Positions 8,974 to 17,454 of a stretch of DNA of 46,180 nt are shown piece by piece. Where the stretch lies: positions 1 to 46,180 of the forward strand of contig DATGXI010000084.1 of assembly GCA_035299065.1 (NCBI GenBank), read 5' to 3'. The notes under the pieces are model-generated. The model did no database searches, was not told the DNA's origin, and saw only the letters and a program-made list of their open reading frames with translations. A program made the translations under genes and the position numbers. How positions within the stretch are numbered: position 1 is the first letter of the stretch; each line of letters starts with the position of its first letter. The DNA is from DASPJQ01 sp035299065 (GTDB lineage Bacteria > Bacteroidota > Bacteroidia > Flavobacteriales_D > UBA2798).

Positions 8974-9450
8974 ATGAAACGATTGATTGTACTCATGATT
9001 TTATTCCAGGGCTTTAGCCTTGTTTCTACAGCCCAGGTACCTGGTCAAAAGCTTGTGCCAAAGCCTGTTTTAGACCAGTATGCCCTTGATTTTGCGGGCA
9101 TAACTCCAAAGCGATGGGAGGTAAAGGTGCTTAAACAATTTGAAGCTGTACTTATTCATAACAACAAGGAATGCAGGGCCCGTTATGCCAATGACGGAAA
9201 AAAAATATCTACTTCTTACCATTGGAATGGTGCCGATGTTCCTTCTGTAATCAGCTCATCGTTATTGACCCAGTTCCCAGGGTTTAAAATTGAATGGGCA
9301 ACACAAATCATTAACCATGTTGCCAAAACCGATAGGTTTTGGGTGCGTTTGACAAAACCAGGTTTTATTTTAAAAGCGTTTGTGAATGCTGATGGCACTG
9401 TAGTAACAGGTGCCAAGGAAGATGAAATGAAAGAATTTGATCAAAATTAA
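8974..9450 (+). CDS. Small exported PepSY-like protein
   Basis: 158 residues from the ATG at 8974, which starts a clean signal peptide (MKRLIVLMILFQGFSLVSTA, cleavage near residue 21). The mature part, with KQFEAVLIHNNKECRARYAN, SYHWNGADVPSVISSSLL and VRLTKPGFILKAFVNADGTV, alternates strands and a helix in the manner of the PepSY-like / beta-lactamase-inhibitor-like domains common in exported Bacteroidota proteins. Family membership is a judgement from pattern, not a search. The gene stands alone, convergent with the histidine kinase gene. Function unknown. Confidence 0.65.
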   Translation: MKRLIVLMILFQGFSLVSTAQVPGQKLVPKPVLDQYALDFAGITPKRWEVKVLKQFEAVLIHNNKECRARYANDGKKISTSYHWNGADVPSVISSSLLTQFPGFKIEWATQIINHVAKTDRFWVRLTKPGFILKAFVNADGTVVTGAKEDEMKEFDQN

Positions 9451-9452
9451 TG

Positions 9453-9523
9453 AGTGAACTAGCCAATGTGGAAATGAACTCAATTTAGTTCAAATGACAA
9501 TTCAATTAGCTTATTAGTTCACT
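9453..9523. repeat. Nested inverted repeats in convergent gap
   Basis: Outer arms AGTGAACTA (9453-9461) and TAGTTCACT (9515-9523) are perfect reverse complements. Inner arms GAACT (9476-9480) and AGTTC (9487-9491) form a second hairpin. No T-run follows, so this is not a typical intrinsic terminator, but it occupies nearly the whole gap between convergent genes and may help end both transcripts. Confidence 0.4.
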
Positions 9524-12405
9524 GGTTGAGAAACTTTGTTAAGCTCAGCTTTAACCTCGCTAATGCTTAAATTGCCCAATGAATTAATGCGTTCAAGCCG
9601 CTCGTTTAATTCAATTGTGCAGCCTGAATTTTCAATATTCAATTCAACAAAATGTAAATGATCTTTTAGTTCCATGGCGCCAAAAAGCGCTGTGGGACTT
9701 TTCATTTTATGTGCCTGTTCACGTACTGCTTTCAGATCCTTTTTGCCGAAGGCGTCATTTAACTCATCCAGGTAACCGGGCATTTCATTCACATAGGTTT
9801 CCATGATGTCGGCTAAAAAATCCATATTCCCATCGGCCTTTTCAAGCAGTGCACTTAAATCAATGAGGCTTGATTTTTGCTGGTTAAAATGACCCGGCAG
9901 GTTTTTCTTTACCAGTTCAAATAGTTCCACTGGTTTAAAAGGTTTTGAAATATAATCGTTAAGCCCCATGGCCAGGCATTTGTCTTTTTCACCTGGAAAA
10001 GCCGAAGCGGTCATAGCTACAACAGGAATATTTTTTAAGGGTGAGTCAAGTTTAGTACGAATGTATGCGGTGGTTTCAAAACCATCCATTTCGGGCATGG
10101 TAATGTCCATTAAAATCAAATCAACTTTTGGATATTTGCTTAACCATTCAATGGCTTGTTTACCGCTTTCGGCCAGTGAAACCTGTATGAACCACCTTTC
10201 AAGCGTAAGTTTTGCTACCTGCCTGTTTATTTTATTGTCGTCAACAACCAAAACATGTACACCCGGCAAATGGTTTTTTTCAATGGTATTTATACCTGCT
10301 TTTAAGGCACGTTGTACAGGGGTTTCAACCGGTGAAGAATGATTTATTTTAAAACCAAGCGTAAATGTAAATACAGATCCTTCACCCGGTTTGCTTTCAA
10401 CACTGATTTGGCCACCCATTTGTTCAACCAGTTGTTTGGAAATAGAAAGTCCAAGACCAGTACCTCCGTGCTTTCGATTTCTTTTTGCATCAACCTGGGT
10501 AAAACTTTCAAAAATACTGGAAATGTTTTCAGGCGGAATACCTACACCAGTATCGCCAACCGAAATGCTAAGTGTAACAACATCGTCAACTGTACTTACG
10601 TGTTTTACATGCACTGAAATTTTACCACGTTGGGTAAACTTTACGGCATTACCAGCCAGGTTAAGCAAAACCTGTTGCACACGAACCCGGTCTCCAATAA
10701 CAGAAACGGGAACATTTTCGTCAATAACGAGTTCGAGGGCAATGTCCTTTTCGCGTATTTTATCGTCCAGTATTAGCGAAAGATTTTTAAAAAGCGATTT
10801 AATGGTAAAGGGTTTTTGTACAAACGACATTTTTCCTGCTTTAATTTTTGACATATCAAGCAGGTCGTTTATAATTACCAGCAGGCTATTTGCTGATTCA
10901 TGAATGGCGTTTACATATTCACGTTGCTTTTCGCTAAGATCAGAACTCAGCAAATAATTTGTCATTCCCAGTACCCCGTTCATTGGGGTGCGAATTTCAT
11001 GGCTGGTATTGGTAAGAAATTGCTCCTGTACCTCCTTGGCACGTTCAGCTTCTTCTTTTGCTTTTAAAATTTTATTCGTATTGCGTTGTTTTTCCCTGTA
11101 GCGATAGTCAACCCAGATTAATAGTAACGACAACAGGCAACAACCAACAATAAGCATATTGCGGTAAATGGTTTCCAGCTTCAATGCCTGGTTTTGTATT
11201 TCCTTGTTTTTATTTAACAAAGCAATTTCTTTGTCTTTTTGTTCGGCTTCAAACTCAATTTGTAAACCAGCCAGGGCAATGTTGCTTTTTTCTACCGCAA
11301 TACTGTCTTTGTAAACCGAAGAAAGTTTATATGAATCGAAGGCTTTTTCATGTTGCCCCGACATGCTGTATACTTCGGCAAGTCGTTCATGTACTTCCAA
11401 AAGGCGGTGTTTGAAGTTTTCCTTTTTGGCAACCTCAAGACTGTATTCAAGGTGCCTGATGGCCTGTGGATATTGCTTTTTGAGAATGTAAACGTGTCCT
11501 ATTTGCGAATGAATAAAAACAATCCAGTTATTTTCACCGTTTTTTTCATACAGTTCCATTGCTTTTAGATAATAAACAAGTGCACTGTCATATAAATTCC
11601 TTGATTCAAGCATTTCACCAATGTTATTCAGGGATATAGCCATGTCAATTACGAAACCATATTGTTGAGCTATTGCATAAGCTTTTTTAGAGTAGTCAAG
11701 AGAAATGGGAAAATAATTAGCGTTGTTGACCTGATGCCCGAAAACATTGTACAGGTTTGAGAGGTTAATGTAACCAACACTTACACGTTGGGGGAGGTTG
11801 TGATCCTGGCCCACTTTGATTGATGCCAGGTATAATTTTTTTGCCCGTGCAAAATTACTGGTATCACCTGTATGCAAGGCCTTGTCAACATTGGTATGGG
11901 CAAGGTTACTTAATGCCATGGATGCAAAATGATAATCCCTGGCTTGCTTGAACAGGTAAAACGACTGTTGAAAATAATAGGTTGCCTTTGGATAATTGGC
12001 AAGAATTTTATTTAGATCGCCAAGGTTATAATAACAACGCCCAATAGCTAGTTTATCATTTGCTTTATAGGCAAGAACCAAGGCTTTTTTTAAAAATTTT
12101 AAAGCGATGGCGTAATTTCCCTGGTTACGTTCAGCAATGGAAATGTTATTTAGCGCATAAATTTTACCAACAGGATATAGGTATTTTTCTGATAGGAATA
12201 GGGTCTGTTTTCCCATTGCACCGGCCAAATGAACCTTACCTGAGGCAATTTTATACGCCTGTTCATTTAGCGAATCTATGTAACGTATGGCATCGGTCCT
12301 GTTGGCAAAAGTGAGTGGTCCCGGAGCAGCAGCACGTGTTAAACCAGTTGTGAGAAGAATGAAAAACAGGAGTGCAACGTGTATGAATTTTGTAAGCACA
12401 AACAA
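9514..12405 (-). CDS. TPR-containing hybrid sensor histidine kinase with receiver and HPt domains
   Basis: 963 residues from a TTG at 12405. A GTG at 12399 is an equally good start; no in-frame ATG precedes the signal segment. Order: signal peptide (about 5-27), periplasmic tetratricopeptide region (about 80-370, with many NLG/NIG helix turns), membrane segment (417-432), coiled coil, HisKA with phospho-acceptor H469 (HEIRTPMNGVLG), HATPase with N-box N582/N586 and GDTGVGIP and GGTGLGLS glycine boxes, receiver domain (717-835) with D722/D723, phosphorylation site D767 and K821, and HPt domain with H899 (AHKMKSPTALFG). All phosphorelay residues are intact. There is no DNA-binding domain, so the phosphate probably passes to an unlinked regulator. 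The stimulus is unknown. A good -7 box sits immediately upstream. Confidence 0.93.
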   Translation of the reverse strand: MFVLTKFIHVALLFFILLTTGLTRAAAPGPLTFANRTDAIRYIDSLNEQAYKIASGKVHLAGAMGKQTLFLSEKYLYPVGKIYALNNISIAERNQGNYAIALKFLKKALVLAYKANDKLAIGRCYYNLGDLNKILANYPKATYYFQQSFYLFKQARDYHFASMALSNLAHTNVDKALHTGDTSNFARAKKLYLASIKVGQDHNLPQRVSVGYINLSNLYNVFGHQVNNANYFPISLDYSKKAYAIAQQYGFVIDMAISLNNIGEMLESRNLYDSALVYYLKAMELYEKNGENNWIVFIHSQIGHVYILKKQYPQAIRHLEYSLEVAKKENFKHRLLEVHERLAEVYSMSGQHEKAFDSYKLSSVYKDSIAVEKSNIALAGLQIEFEAEQKDKEIALLNKNKEIQNQALKLETIYRNMLIVGCCLLSLLLIWVDYRYREKQRNTNKILKAKEEAERAKEVQEQFLTNTSHEIRTPMNGVLGMTNYLLSSDLSEKQREYVNAIHESANSLLVIINDLLDMSKIKAGKMSFVQKPFTIKSLFKNLSLILDDKIREKDIALELVIDENVPVSVIGDRVRVQQVLLNLAGNAVKFTQRGKISVHVKHVSTVDDVVTLSISVGDTGVGIPPENISSIFESFTQVDAKRNRKHGGTGLGLSISKQLVEQMGGQISVESKPGEGSVFTFTLGFKINHSSPVETPVQRALKAGINTIEKNHLPGVHVLVVDDNKINRQVAKLTLERWFIQVSLAESGKQAIEWLSKYPKVDLILMDITMPEMDGFETTAYIRTKLDSPLKNIPVVAMTASAFPGEKDKCLAMGLNDYISKPFKPVELFELVKKNLPGHFNQQKSSLIDLSALLEKADGNMDFLADIMETYVNEMPGYLDELNDAFGKKDLKAVREQAHKMKSPTALFGAMELKDHLHFVELNIENSGCTIELNERLERINSLGNLSISEVKAELNKVSQPVN

Positions 12406-12410
12406 AAATA
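12403..12410 (-). promoter_or_regulatory. Promoter -7 box at the 5' end of the histidine kinase gene
   Basis: The minus strand reads TATTTTTG, an exact TAnnTTTG match. It overlaps the TTG codon at 12405 and ends 3 bases before the GTG at 12399. If functional, the transcript would be nearly leaderless and the GTG would be the true start. Confidence 0.45.
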
Positions 12411-12431
12411 CACTAAAAAAGGGAATAAAAA

Positions 12432-12453
12432 AACCCTGTTTGATAACAGGGTT
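12432..12453 (-). terminator. Rho-independent terminator of hpd
   Basis: A perfect 9-bp stem (AACCCTGTT at 12432-12440, AACAGGGTT at 12445-12453) with a 4-base loop. On the minus strand it is followed by a run of seven T residues. It lies 27 bases beyond the hpd stop and before the histidine kinase gene, separating the two leftward units. Confidence 0.9.
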
Positions 12454-12479
12454 GATTTATATTTTAACGGTTTAGTTAA

Positions 12480-13640
12480 TTAAAGTGTTCCTCTCAGAGC
12501 TTGCTCACGCTCAATGGATTCAAACAACGCTTTGAAGTTTCCTGCACCAAAACCTTTTGCGCCCATACGCTGAATTATTTCGTAAAACAGGGTAGGACGG
12601 TCTTCAACAGGTTTAGTAAATATCTGTAGCAGGTATCCTTCTTCATCGGCATCAACCAGTATCGATAATCGCTGGAGTTCTTTTATATCTTCCTTCATAA
12701 TGTCCATGTGCACACCTAAACGCCTTGGAATATCATCGTAATAAGCTTGCGGTGGTGGCGGTAAAAACTCAACACCACGCGCTTTTAATTCAGCAACGGT
12801 TTTAATAATATCATCAGTAGCCAAAGCCAAATGTTGTACGCCAGCCCCTTCGTAAAAATCAATATACTCTTCAATCTGCGATTTCTTTTTTCCATTTGCG
12901 GGCTCATTAATCGGAAATTTAATACGGCCGTTTCCGTTACTCATCACTTTGCTCATCAACGCTGAATATTCCGTTGTGATTTGCTTATCGTCAAACGACA
13001 AAAAGTTTACAAAACCCATTACTTTTTCATACCATTCAACGGTTGGGTTCATTTGGTTCCAGCCTACATTACCAACCATGTGGTCAATAAATTTTAATCC
13101 AACGGGTGTTGGGTTGTAGTCCGATTTCCATTCTTTAAATCCTGGTAAAAAAGCACCTTTATAATTTTTACGCTCAACAAACATATGAATGGTTTCACCA
13201 TAGGTATATATACCCGAACGCACCACCTCACCATGCTCGTCTTTCTCAACAGTTGGTTCCATAAATGGTTTTGCACCACGTTTGGTTGTTTCTTCAAATG
13301 ACTTGCGGGCATCCTCAACCCACAAAGCAATAACTTTAACACCATCACCGTGTTTTTTTACATGTTCTCCAATGGGAGAATTGCTGTTTAAGGCTGTAGT
13401 TAAAACTATGCGGATTTTATCCTGTTTCAACACGTACGAGGTGCGGTCTCTTAAACCAGTTTCCAACCCTGCATAGGCGTAGGATTGAAAACCAAAAGCG
13501 GTTTTGTAAAAATGTGCCGACTGTTTTGCATTTCCCACATAAAATTCCACGTAATCGGTTCCCAGTAAAGGAAGAAAATCCTGCGCGCCTTCAAAAATCT
13601 TTTCAAGGCCGTATTCAACGTTTTTTATTTCTTTTGACAT
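12480..13640 (-). CDS. hpd: 4-hydroxyphenylpyruvate dioxygenase
   Basis: 386 residues, the normal length. It consists of two vicinal-oxygen-chelate modules, of which the C-terminal one is catalytic. The three iron ligands are visible: H187 (FIDHMVGNV), H270 (GVQHLALATDDI) and E354 (LFYEIIQRMG). The C-terminal tail FGAGNFKALFESIEREQ is characteristic of the family. The enzyme turns 4-hydroxyphenylpyruvate into homogentisate in the cytoplasm. It follows hmgA after 95 bases on the same strand, so product and next-step enzyme are encoded together and probably co-transcribed with hmgA first. Followed by a strong terminator. Confidence 0.98.
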   Translation of the reverse strand: MSKEIKNVEYGLEKIFEGAQDFLPLLGTDYVEFYVGNAKQSAHFYKTAFGFQSYAYAGLETGLRDRTSYVLKQDKIRIVLTTALNSNSPIGEHVKKHGDGVKVIALWVEDARKSFEETTKRGAKPFMEPTVEKDEHGEVVRSGIYTYGETIHMFVERKNYKGAFLPGFKEWKSDYNPTPVGLKFIDHMVGNVGWNQMNPTVEWYEKVMGFVNFLSFDDKQITTEYSALMSKVMSNGNGRIKFPINEPANGKKKSQIEEYIDFYEGAGVQHLALATDDIIKTVAELKARGVEFLPPPPQAYYDDIPRRLGVHMDIMKEDIKELQRLSILVDADEEGYLLQIFTKPVEDRPTLFYEIIQRMGAKGFGAGNFKALFESIEREQALRGTL

Positions 13641-13735
13641 AATTTGTTGTTTTTATCAGCTACAGATTGCACACATGAACGCAGATTTCATAAGAACCGC
13701 CTGCCATTGCTGCTTGCTGCCGCTCCTTTATTATT

Positions 13736-14893
13736 TTATTCTACCCACGATTTATAATATTTACCATCGTCAATTCCCATAGCAATCTCGGTTAACTTCA
13801 ATGGCCTGAACGTGTCAACCATCACAGCTAATTCAACAGTCTCGGTTTTTCCAATGCTGCGTTCAGTTGCTCCGGGAGCAGGTCCGTGCGGAATTCCTTT
13901 AGGATGCAACGTAATGTGACCCTGCTCAATGTTATTGCGACTCATAAAATCACCATCCACATAATACAGCACTTCATCACTATCAATGTTGCTGTGGTTA
14001 TACGGTGCAGGAATTGCTTTTGGATGATAGTCATATAAGCGTGGGCAAAACGAACACACCACGAAAGCACCTGTTTCAAATGTTTGGTGTACCGGTGGTG
14101 GTTGATGTACACGACCGGTAATGGGTTCAAAGTTGTGAATGCTAAATGCCCACGGGAAATTAAATCCGTCCCAACCAATAACATCAAAAGGATGTGTTGC
14201 GTAAACAATTTCGTGGATCATTCCTTCTTTTTTTACCTTGATAATGAAATCACCTTTTTCATCATAGGTTTCCAATTCGGTAGGTAATTTGAAGTCGCGC
14301 TCGCAAAACGGAGAATGTTCCAAATGCTGGCCGTGTGAATTTTTGTATCGCTTGGGCGTATAAAGCGGGTGATAACTTTCAAGGTACAATAAACGGTTGT
14401 TTTCGTCTTTGAAGTCAATTTGATAAATCATTCCCCGCGGAATAATTAAATAATCACCATACTCAAAAGGAATATTGCCCATAAGCGTACGCAATGTTCC
14501 TGAGCCTTTGTGAATGAAAAGCATTTCATCGGCATCGGCATTTTTGTAGAAGTAATTGCGCAATGATTTTTTAGGTGCAGCAAGTCCCATAACCAAATCA
14601 TTATTTAGCATAAGGGGTTTGCGGCTATCCAAAAAATCGTCTTCAGGTTTTAACTGAAACCCCTGGAGCAGTAGTGGTTTGATGTTTTTTTCAATGGCAA
14701 TTTTTGGCGAAACATCATATGATTTTAGAATTTCTTTTATTTGAGTTGGCCGGTGTACCTGGTACAACAGCGATGACATGCCTGAAAATCCCTCGGTACC
14801 GAAAAGTTGCTCGTAATAAATGCCGCCTTTGGGTTTTTCAAATTGTGTATGTCGTTTTTGAGGAAAAGCCCCCAATTTGTGGTATATAGGCAT
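13736..14893 (-). CDS. hmgA: Homogentisate 1,2-dioxygenase
   Basis: 385 residues of the shorter, Bacteroidota-type homogentisate dioxygenase with a cupin fold. The region around H300, E307 and H336 (PYNHSNIDSDEVLYY, then GIPHGPAPG) supplies the likely iron ligands. HQPPPVHQTFETGAFVVCSF and the N-terminal MPIYHKLGAFPQKRHTQF also fit. It opens the homogentisate ring to maleylacetoacetate, the step after Hpd, in aerobic tyrosine and phenylalanine breakdown. It lies upstream of hpd on the same strand. The maleylacetoacetate isomerase and fumarylacetoacetase genes are not in this window. A -7-like box at 15032-15039 may serve the pair. Confidence 0.95.
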   Translation of the reverse strand: MPIYHKLGAFPQKRHTQFEKPKGGIYYEQLFGTEGFSGMSSLLYQVHRPTQIKEILKSYDVSPKIAIEKNIKPLLLQGFQLKPEDDFLDSRKPLMLNNDLVMGLAAPKKSLRNYFYKNADADEMLFIHKGSGTLRTLMGNIPFEYGDYLIIPRGMIYQIDFKDENNRLLYLESYHPLYTPKRYKNSHGQHLEHSPFCERDFKLPTELETYDEKGDFIIKVKKEGMIHEIVYATHPFDVIGWDGFNFPWAFSIHNFEPITGRVHQPPPVHQTFETGAFVVCSFCPRLYDYHPKAIPAPYNHSNIDSDEVLYYVDGDFMSRNNIEQGHITLHPKGIPHGPAPGATERSIGKTETVELAVMVDTFRPLKLTEIAMGIDDGKYYKSWVE

Positions 14894-14932
14894 AAGAGAA
14901 TTTAAGATTTAAAATTTAAGATTTTAGAATTA
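14894..14932. repeat. AT-rich TTTAAGATT repeat upstream of hmgA
   Basis: Three degenerate copies of a TTTAAGATT / TTTAAAATT unit lie directly before the hmgA start. It is a simple intergenic repeat with no coding or hairpin role that I can support. Confidence 0.4.
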
Positions 14933-15031
14933 CCAATTTGAGGAAGCCGGTTACAAATCACTCAGGATTACGCTTGGTAATGTCCTTGATGTTGATGATA
15001 AAGCTATGTGTGTATATTAAACTCATCCTTA

Positions 15032-15039
15032 CAAATATA
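15032..15039 (-). promoter_or_regulatory. Candidate -7 box upstream of hmgA-hpd
   Basis: The minus strand reads TATATTTG, an exact TAnnTTTG match, immediately beyond the trhO stop. It would give a leader of about 130 bases before hmgA. No good -33 partner is seen. Confidence 0.35.
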
Positions 15040-15047
15040 ACCAAAAA

Positions 15048-16109
15048 TCAGGTCTTATCGTCCTTTTTTTCAGACTTTAAAATCTGCTTTAAATCAGGCC
15101 TTAACCTGCTTTTATACACGGCATGTGAATGCAACTTACGTTCGCCCCTGCGCAGTTTGCGTTGTTCCTCAATGGGCAGGGCAATAACTTCCATGCAAGC
15201 CGGTGTACAGCAATTTTTCATCTTTGATTTGCACGCCTCGCACTGTATAAATAACAGGTGACAATCGTCATTGGCGCAGTTGGTATGATTGTCGCATGGT
15301 GCACCACATTGGTGGCATTCAGCAATAATATCATTGGTAATTCGTTCGCCAAGGCGTTGGTCAAACACAAAGTTTTTACCAATAAATTTTGATTCCAGCC
15401 CTTCGTCTTTTATTTGTCGAACATAGTTAATGATGCCACCATGCAACTGGTTTACATCGGTAAACCCGTGGTGTTTTAAATAAGCGCTTGCTTTTTCACA
15501 ACGTACACCACCAGTGCAATACATGAGCACTTTTTGGTTTTCTTTCCCTTTTAGTTCTTCCAAAACCATGGGAAGTTCTTCTTTAAAGGTATCGGCATCG
15601 GGTGTAATGGCGCCTGTAAATTTCCCTACTTCACTTTCATAATGGTTTCGCATGTCAACCACAATGGTTCCTTCCTGCTCCATGGCAGCATTAAACTCTT
15701 TGGCACTTAAGTGTGTTCCAACATTTGTTACGTCAAACGAGTTGTCGTCCAGCCCATCGGCCACAATTTTTTGCTTTACACGAACAATAAGTTTAAGAAA
15801 TGAATCGGTTCGGTCTTCAACAGCCCATTTCAATGGCATGTTTTTGAACTCCTGGGTAGCGTTTAGCCATTGGGTATACGCGGCTACATTGTGCTCAGGA
15901 ATACTTATTTGCGCATTGATGCCTTCGCGTGCAATGTATACGCGGCCTAGTACACCAAACGCAGTCCATTCGGTAAAAAGGGTATTCCTTCGATTTTCAA
16001 GGTCGTCAAGAATAACATACCGGTAAAATGAAACCGTGTGCCGCTTAAAATTTTCGCTTTGCAGTTTTTTGCGAAGCGTGTTTTTATCATACTTGTTATA
16101 AAGTGCCAT
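15048..16109 (-). CDS. trhO: tRNA uridine(34) hydroxylase TrhO (rhodanese-domain protein)
   Basis: 353 residues from the ATG at 16109 (MALYNKYDKNTLRKK). An ATG 63 bases further upstream is possible, but the TATATTTG promoter box lies between the two, so the shorter form is preferred. N-terminal acylphosphatase-like part with GRVYIAREGINAQIS, then a rhodanese domain with catalytic C198 in MYCTGGVRCEKASAYL, then a C-terminal cysteine-rich segment (ECHQCGAPCDNH, CEACKSKMKNCC) typical of the family. TrhO makes 5-hydroxyuridine at the wobble position of certain tRNAs using O2. It is a single-gene unit, divergent from tdh. Confidence 0.95.
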   Translation of the reverse strand: MALYNKYDKNTLRKKLQSENFKRHTVSFYRYVILDDLENRRNTLFTEWTAFGVLGRVYIAREGINAQISIPEHNVAAYTQWLNATQEFKNMPLKWAVEDRTDSFLKLIVRVKQKIVADGLDDNSFDVTNVGTHLSAKEFNAAMEQEGTIVVDMRNHYESEVGKFTGAITPDADTFKEELPMVLEELKGKENQKVLMYCTGGVRCEKASAYLKHHGFTDVNQLHGGIINYVRQIKDEGLESKFIGKNFVFDQRLGERITNDIIAECHQCGAPCDNHTNCANDDCHLLFIQCEACKSKMKNCCTPACMEVIALPIEEQRKLRRGERKLHSHAVYKSRLRPDLKQILKSEKKDDKT

Positions 16110-16139
16110 ATTATGTAAGAATACGGTAAGTATCAGCTG

Positions 16140-16147
16140 CAAATATA
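16140..16147 (-). promoter_or_regulatory. Promoter -7 box of trhO
   Basis: The minus strand reads TATATTTG, an exact consensus match, 30 bases before the ATG at 16109. Its -33 position falls in the CACAGAT repeat at 16159-16178, and no TTTG is present there. Confidence 0.5.
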
Positions 16148-16158
16148 CAGCATTAACA

Positions 16159-16304
16159 GCCACAGATAACACAGATTTGCGCTGATATAAATCAGGTTTT
16201 TTTAAGAAACGGATCTCGATTTATTAAGGTAGGTTTCACCACATCGGATATAGGGCCTGGAATTATTTAAACTAAAATCTGTGATTATCTGTGCAATCTG
16301 TGGC
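16159..16304. repeat. Inverted pair of CACAGAT repeats between trhO and tdh
   Basis: The left arm 16159-16178 begins GCCACAGATAACACAGATT. The right arm 16277-16304 is its imperfect reverse complement with one extra unit, ending GCAATCTGTGGC. The roughly 100 bases between the arms carry no gene. The shape is that of a small element with terminal inverted repeats, but no target duplication was identified. Confidence 0.5.
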
Positions 16305-16365
16305 GATTCTCATTTAACGATGGCTTAAAAAATCCATTATATTAGCAACCCCTAAGAATTTTAGC

Positions 16366-17310
16366 ATGGCACAAACTGAAAAAATACTTGTAATAGGTTC
16401 ACGCGGACAAATTGGTACTGAGCTGGTGGAAAAACTTCGTGAAATGTATGGACAAGCCAATGTTTTTGAAAGTGATTTAAAGGACCCTGGCCCCAATGAC
16501 ATAAATTACCTGCAATTAAATGTGCTTGATAAAGACGCCATGTATGAGGCTATTAAAAAACACGGCATTACGCAGGTATATTTACTGGCGGCATTGCTTT
16601 CAGCCACAGCTGAAAAAAATCCGGCCTTTGGATGGGAGCTTAACATGAACAGTTTGTTTTACATATTGGATATGGCCAAAGAAAAACTGCTTAAAAAAGT
16701 ATATTGGCCAAGCAGCATTGCGGCATTTGGACCAACCACTCCAAAGCAAAATACCCCGCAGCATACCATTATGGATCCGGCTACAGTTTACGGTATAAGT
16801 AAACAGGCAGGTGAACGCTGGTGCGAATATTATTTTCATAAATATAATGTTGATGTACGCAGCTTAAGGTACCCGGGACTTATAGGATATAAATCATTGC
16901 CGGGCGGTGGCACAACCGATTATGCAGTTGACATTTTTTACAAAGCAAAACAAGGCGTAAAGTTTACCAGCTTTTTAGGAGAGGACACTACTTTACCAAT
17001 GATGTATATGGACGATGCGATTCGGGCCACTGTTGAAATCATGGAAGCGCCAGCAGCAAATGTTAAGTTAAGATCAAGTTATAATATAGCGGGCATGAGT
17101 TTTTCACCTAAGGAAATAGCGGCTGAAATCAAATTACAAATTCCTGATTTTCAAATTGATTATGCGCCTGATTTCAGGCAACAAATTGCCAATGGCTGGC
17201 CGCAGAGTATTGATGATAGCGCGGCAAGGGCCGATTGGGGTTGGAAAAACGAATACGATCTTCGTAAACTTGTTAATATCATGTTAACTAATATTAAGAT
17301 TGGACGGTAA
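16366..17310 (+). CDS. tdh: NAD-dependent L-threonine 3-dehydrogenase, epimerase-like (SDR) type
   Basis: 314 residues. N-terminal NAD-binding motif GSRGQIG (11-17). Catalytic residues of the extended short-chain dehydrogenase family: serine in PSSIAAFG (115-122) and Y142-x3-K146 (VYGISKQ). SLRYPGLIGY and the C-terminal PQSIDDSAARADWGW are typical of the epimerase-like threonine dehydrogenases known from Bacteroidota, distinct from the zinc alcohol-dehydrogenase type of E. coli. It oxidises threonine to 2-amino-3-oxobutyrate, which 2-amino-3-oxobutyrate CoA ligase can convert to glycine. That ligase is not in the window. A weak TATATTAG box lies at 16338-16345. Confidence 0.9.
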   Translation: MAQTEKILVIGSRGQIGTELVEKLREMYGQANVFESDLKDPGPNDINYLQLNVLDKDAMYEAIKKHGITQVYLLAALLSATAEKNPAFGWELNMNSLFYILDMAKEKLLKKVYWPSSIAAFGPTTPKQNTPQHTIMDPATVYGISKQAGERWCEYYFHKYNVDVRSLRYPGLIGYKSLPGGGTTDYAVDIFYKAKQGVKFTSFLGEDTTLPMMYMDDAIRATVEIMEAPAANVKLRSSYNIAGMSFSPKEIAAEIKLQIPDFQIDYAPDFRQQIANGWPQSIDDSAARADWGWKNEYDLRKLVNIMLTNIKIGR

Positions 17311-17388
17311 CTTTTCAACAACTCCTGCGTACCAGTATAAGGCTGAAAATGCCCGCTTTAACCACTAAAATCACAGCTTGGCAGAATT

Positions 17389-17421
17389 TTTGCCACATAC
17401 AAAAGGAAAATGTGTATTTTG
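17389..17421 (+). promoter_or_regulatory. Promoter of the 17455 gene
   Basis: TTTG at 17389-17392 and TATTTTG at 17415-17421, spacing 22 bases. This resembles the TTTG-N(17-23)-TAnnTTTG arrangement with one base missing in the -7 box. It lies 33 bases before the ATG. Confidence 0.45.
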
Positions 17422-17454
17422 TAACGTCCAAAGAGGGACATAAAAAAAGCAACC

